Shown one piece after another: positions 63,320 through 64,000 of a stretch of DNA of 64,000 nt. Location of the stretch: NCBI RefSeq assembly GCF_017591425.1, contig NW_024466307.1, positions 3,284,001-3,348,000 of the forward strand, read 5' to 3'. The DNA is from Ochotona curzoniae (Eukaryota > Chordata > Mammalia > Lagomorpha > Ochotonidae). Each line of letters starts with the position of its first letter. The first letter of the stretch is position 1. Made by a program: the position numbers and the translations under genes. The notes below the pieces were generated by a model, which did not search any database, was not told where the DNA came from, and worked only from the letters and a program-made list of their open reading frames with translations.

Positions 63320-63490
63320 ATTTGGGAAAGGAGGACAAAGGGTTTTGAGGGACTTAAGCAACAGGGGTCCAGACAGTGAGTGCTAGTTTCAAAAATGGTG
63401 TTAGCGAGATTACTCTAATAGTATGTTGACAAAACTCAGAGGGAAGGAAAGCATGCGTGAGGGACAGATGTCACTCACAAGAGGAAGCAG
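63320..63490 (+). repeat. Possible ancient interspersed repeat
   Basis: gggttttgagggacttaagc, the agattactctaatag block and ggaaggaaagcatgcgtgag parallel an old mammalian repeat ('ggttttaagcaggggagtgac...agatcactctggctg'). Family not named. Confidence 0.35.
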
Positions 63491-64000
63491 GATGACTCAG
63501 GGCGGGGGTACTGTGACAGCTGCTGTGGGAGTCTCAGACCCTGCGCCTGTGGCTTGTCTCCCAGCAGTCTCCTGTAACTGCTGAGGTCATGCCCTCGACA
63601 GCAAATATGGCCTTTTCCAAATTACAATAAAACTGGCGACATGATTTTCAGCCAAGAGAAAAGTGAATAAAGTCTGCTTTATTTTTGGTGGTTCATTCAA
63701 CTTGCACAGACAAATAACTGAAATTTGGGGATTTCCCAAGCATGGACTGTTGACACTTGCCAATGCACCTGAATGCAAGAGAACCCTCCACAATTATCTA
63801 CTCTATCCCTACAGGTGGCTGCAGGGAGCAATAAATATCTACATGCTCAAGGGGAAGTCAAAGATAAAATATGCTTTGTGACAACACCTGATGCTTTTGA
63901 CATGACATGCCTTATTATCCAATGGCTCGTGGGGGCTCGCTGGTGTCAACTGTGGGAACGCGGGAGATTTTATCTCTAAGCCCTTCTCTTGTGCTTTATT
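63491..64000. other. No gene recognised
   Basis: Only two overlapping short plus frames (72 and 68 codons) and one minus frame. No recognised protein or repeat. Confidence 0.3.

Noticed and set aside
1..64000. CRISPR arrays, bacterial operons, phage, insertion sequences
   Set aside because: No spaced direct repeats of CRISPR type and no prokaryotic gene organisation. The repeats are mammalian.

Overview
This window looks like ordinary, gene-poor mammalian nuclear DNA, and I could support no protein-coding gene, rRNA or tRNA gene in it. The best clue to the organism is its SINEs. At least eleven copies or fragments of a tRNA-derived element match the lagomorph C-repeat (CSINE) family. The two least diverged copies (36316-36621 and 61270-61590) have a form I associate with pikas (Ochotona) more than with rabbit. 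Lagomorph is a strong call from the sequence; pika is an inference from remembered consensus sequences. The rest of the repeat content fits a placental mammal: L1 ORF2 and 3' UTR relics of several ages, MIR, MER5-like and mariner-like DNA transposon remnants, ERVL-MaLR LTRs, one ERV-type LTR with a duplicated upstream repeat, and long (AC)n microsatellites.

Layout. 0-13 kb: an antisense L1 3' end (1.47-2.43 kb), two mariner-like MITE remnants (3.9 and 4.9-5.0 kb), an old sense L1 (6.4-7.45 kb) ending at a complex TG-rich microsatellite, an L1 3' UTR piece (9.4-9.6 kb), (AC)n tracts, and another L1 piece (12.3-12.7 kb). 13-24 kb: mostly unrecognised sequence with one CSINE lacking its 3' end (14.7 kb), a MIR piece (16.8 kb), a MER5-like piece (21.4 kb) and a small minisatellite-like repeat (22.8 kb). 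24.4-24.9 kb: an apparently solo ERV LTR with CCAAT, TATA-like and polyadenylation-like elements in order. 29.2-31.5 kb: a long L1 carrying a 142-bp CA-rich tract and two nested CSINEs. 34.5-40.4 kb: the densest repeat mosaic, with an L1 split by an unidentified segment that is itself split by a CSINE with a perfect 13-bp target-site duplication, then three more CSINEs, two MaLR LTRs and an old antisense CSINE. 41.8-42.9 kb: another L1. 43-64 kb: mostly unrecognised sequence with MIRs, old CSINEs, polypyrimidine tracts and a young CSINE at 61.3 kb.

The open frames in the window are short, overlap on both strands, lie in repeats or low-complexity sequence, or show no family resemblance. The window is therefore most likely intergenic or deep intronic. 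One open frame (60974-61240) has a coding-like acidic C-terminus and deserves a check. I found no sign of a novel gene system. The most interesting items are the SINE subfamily structure, the nested insertion chronology, and the LTR.
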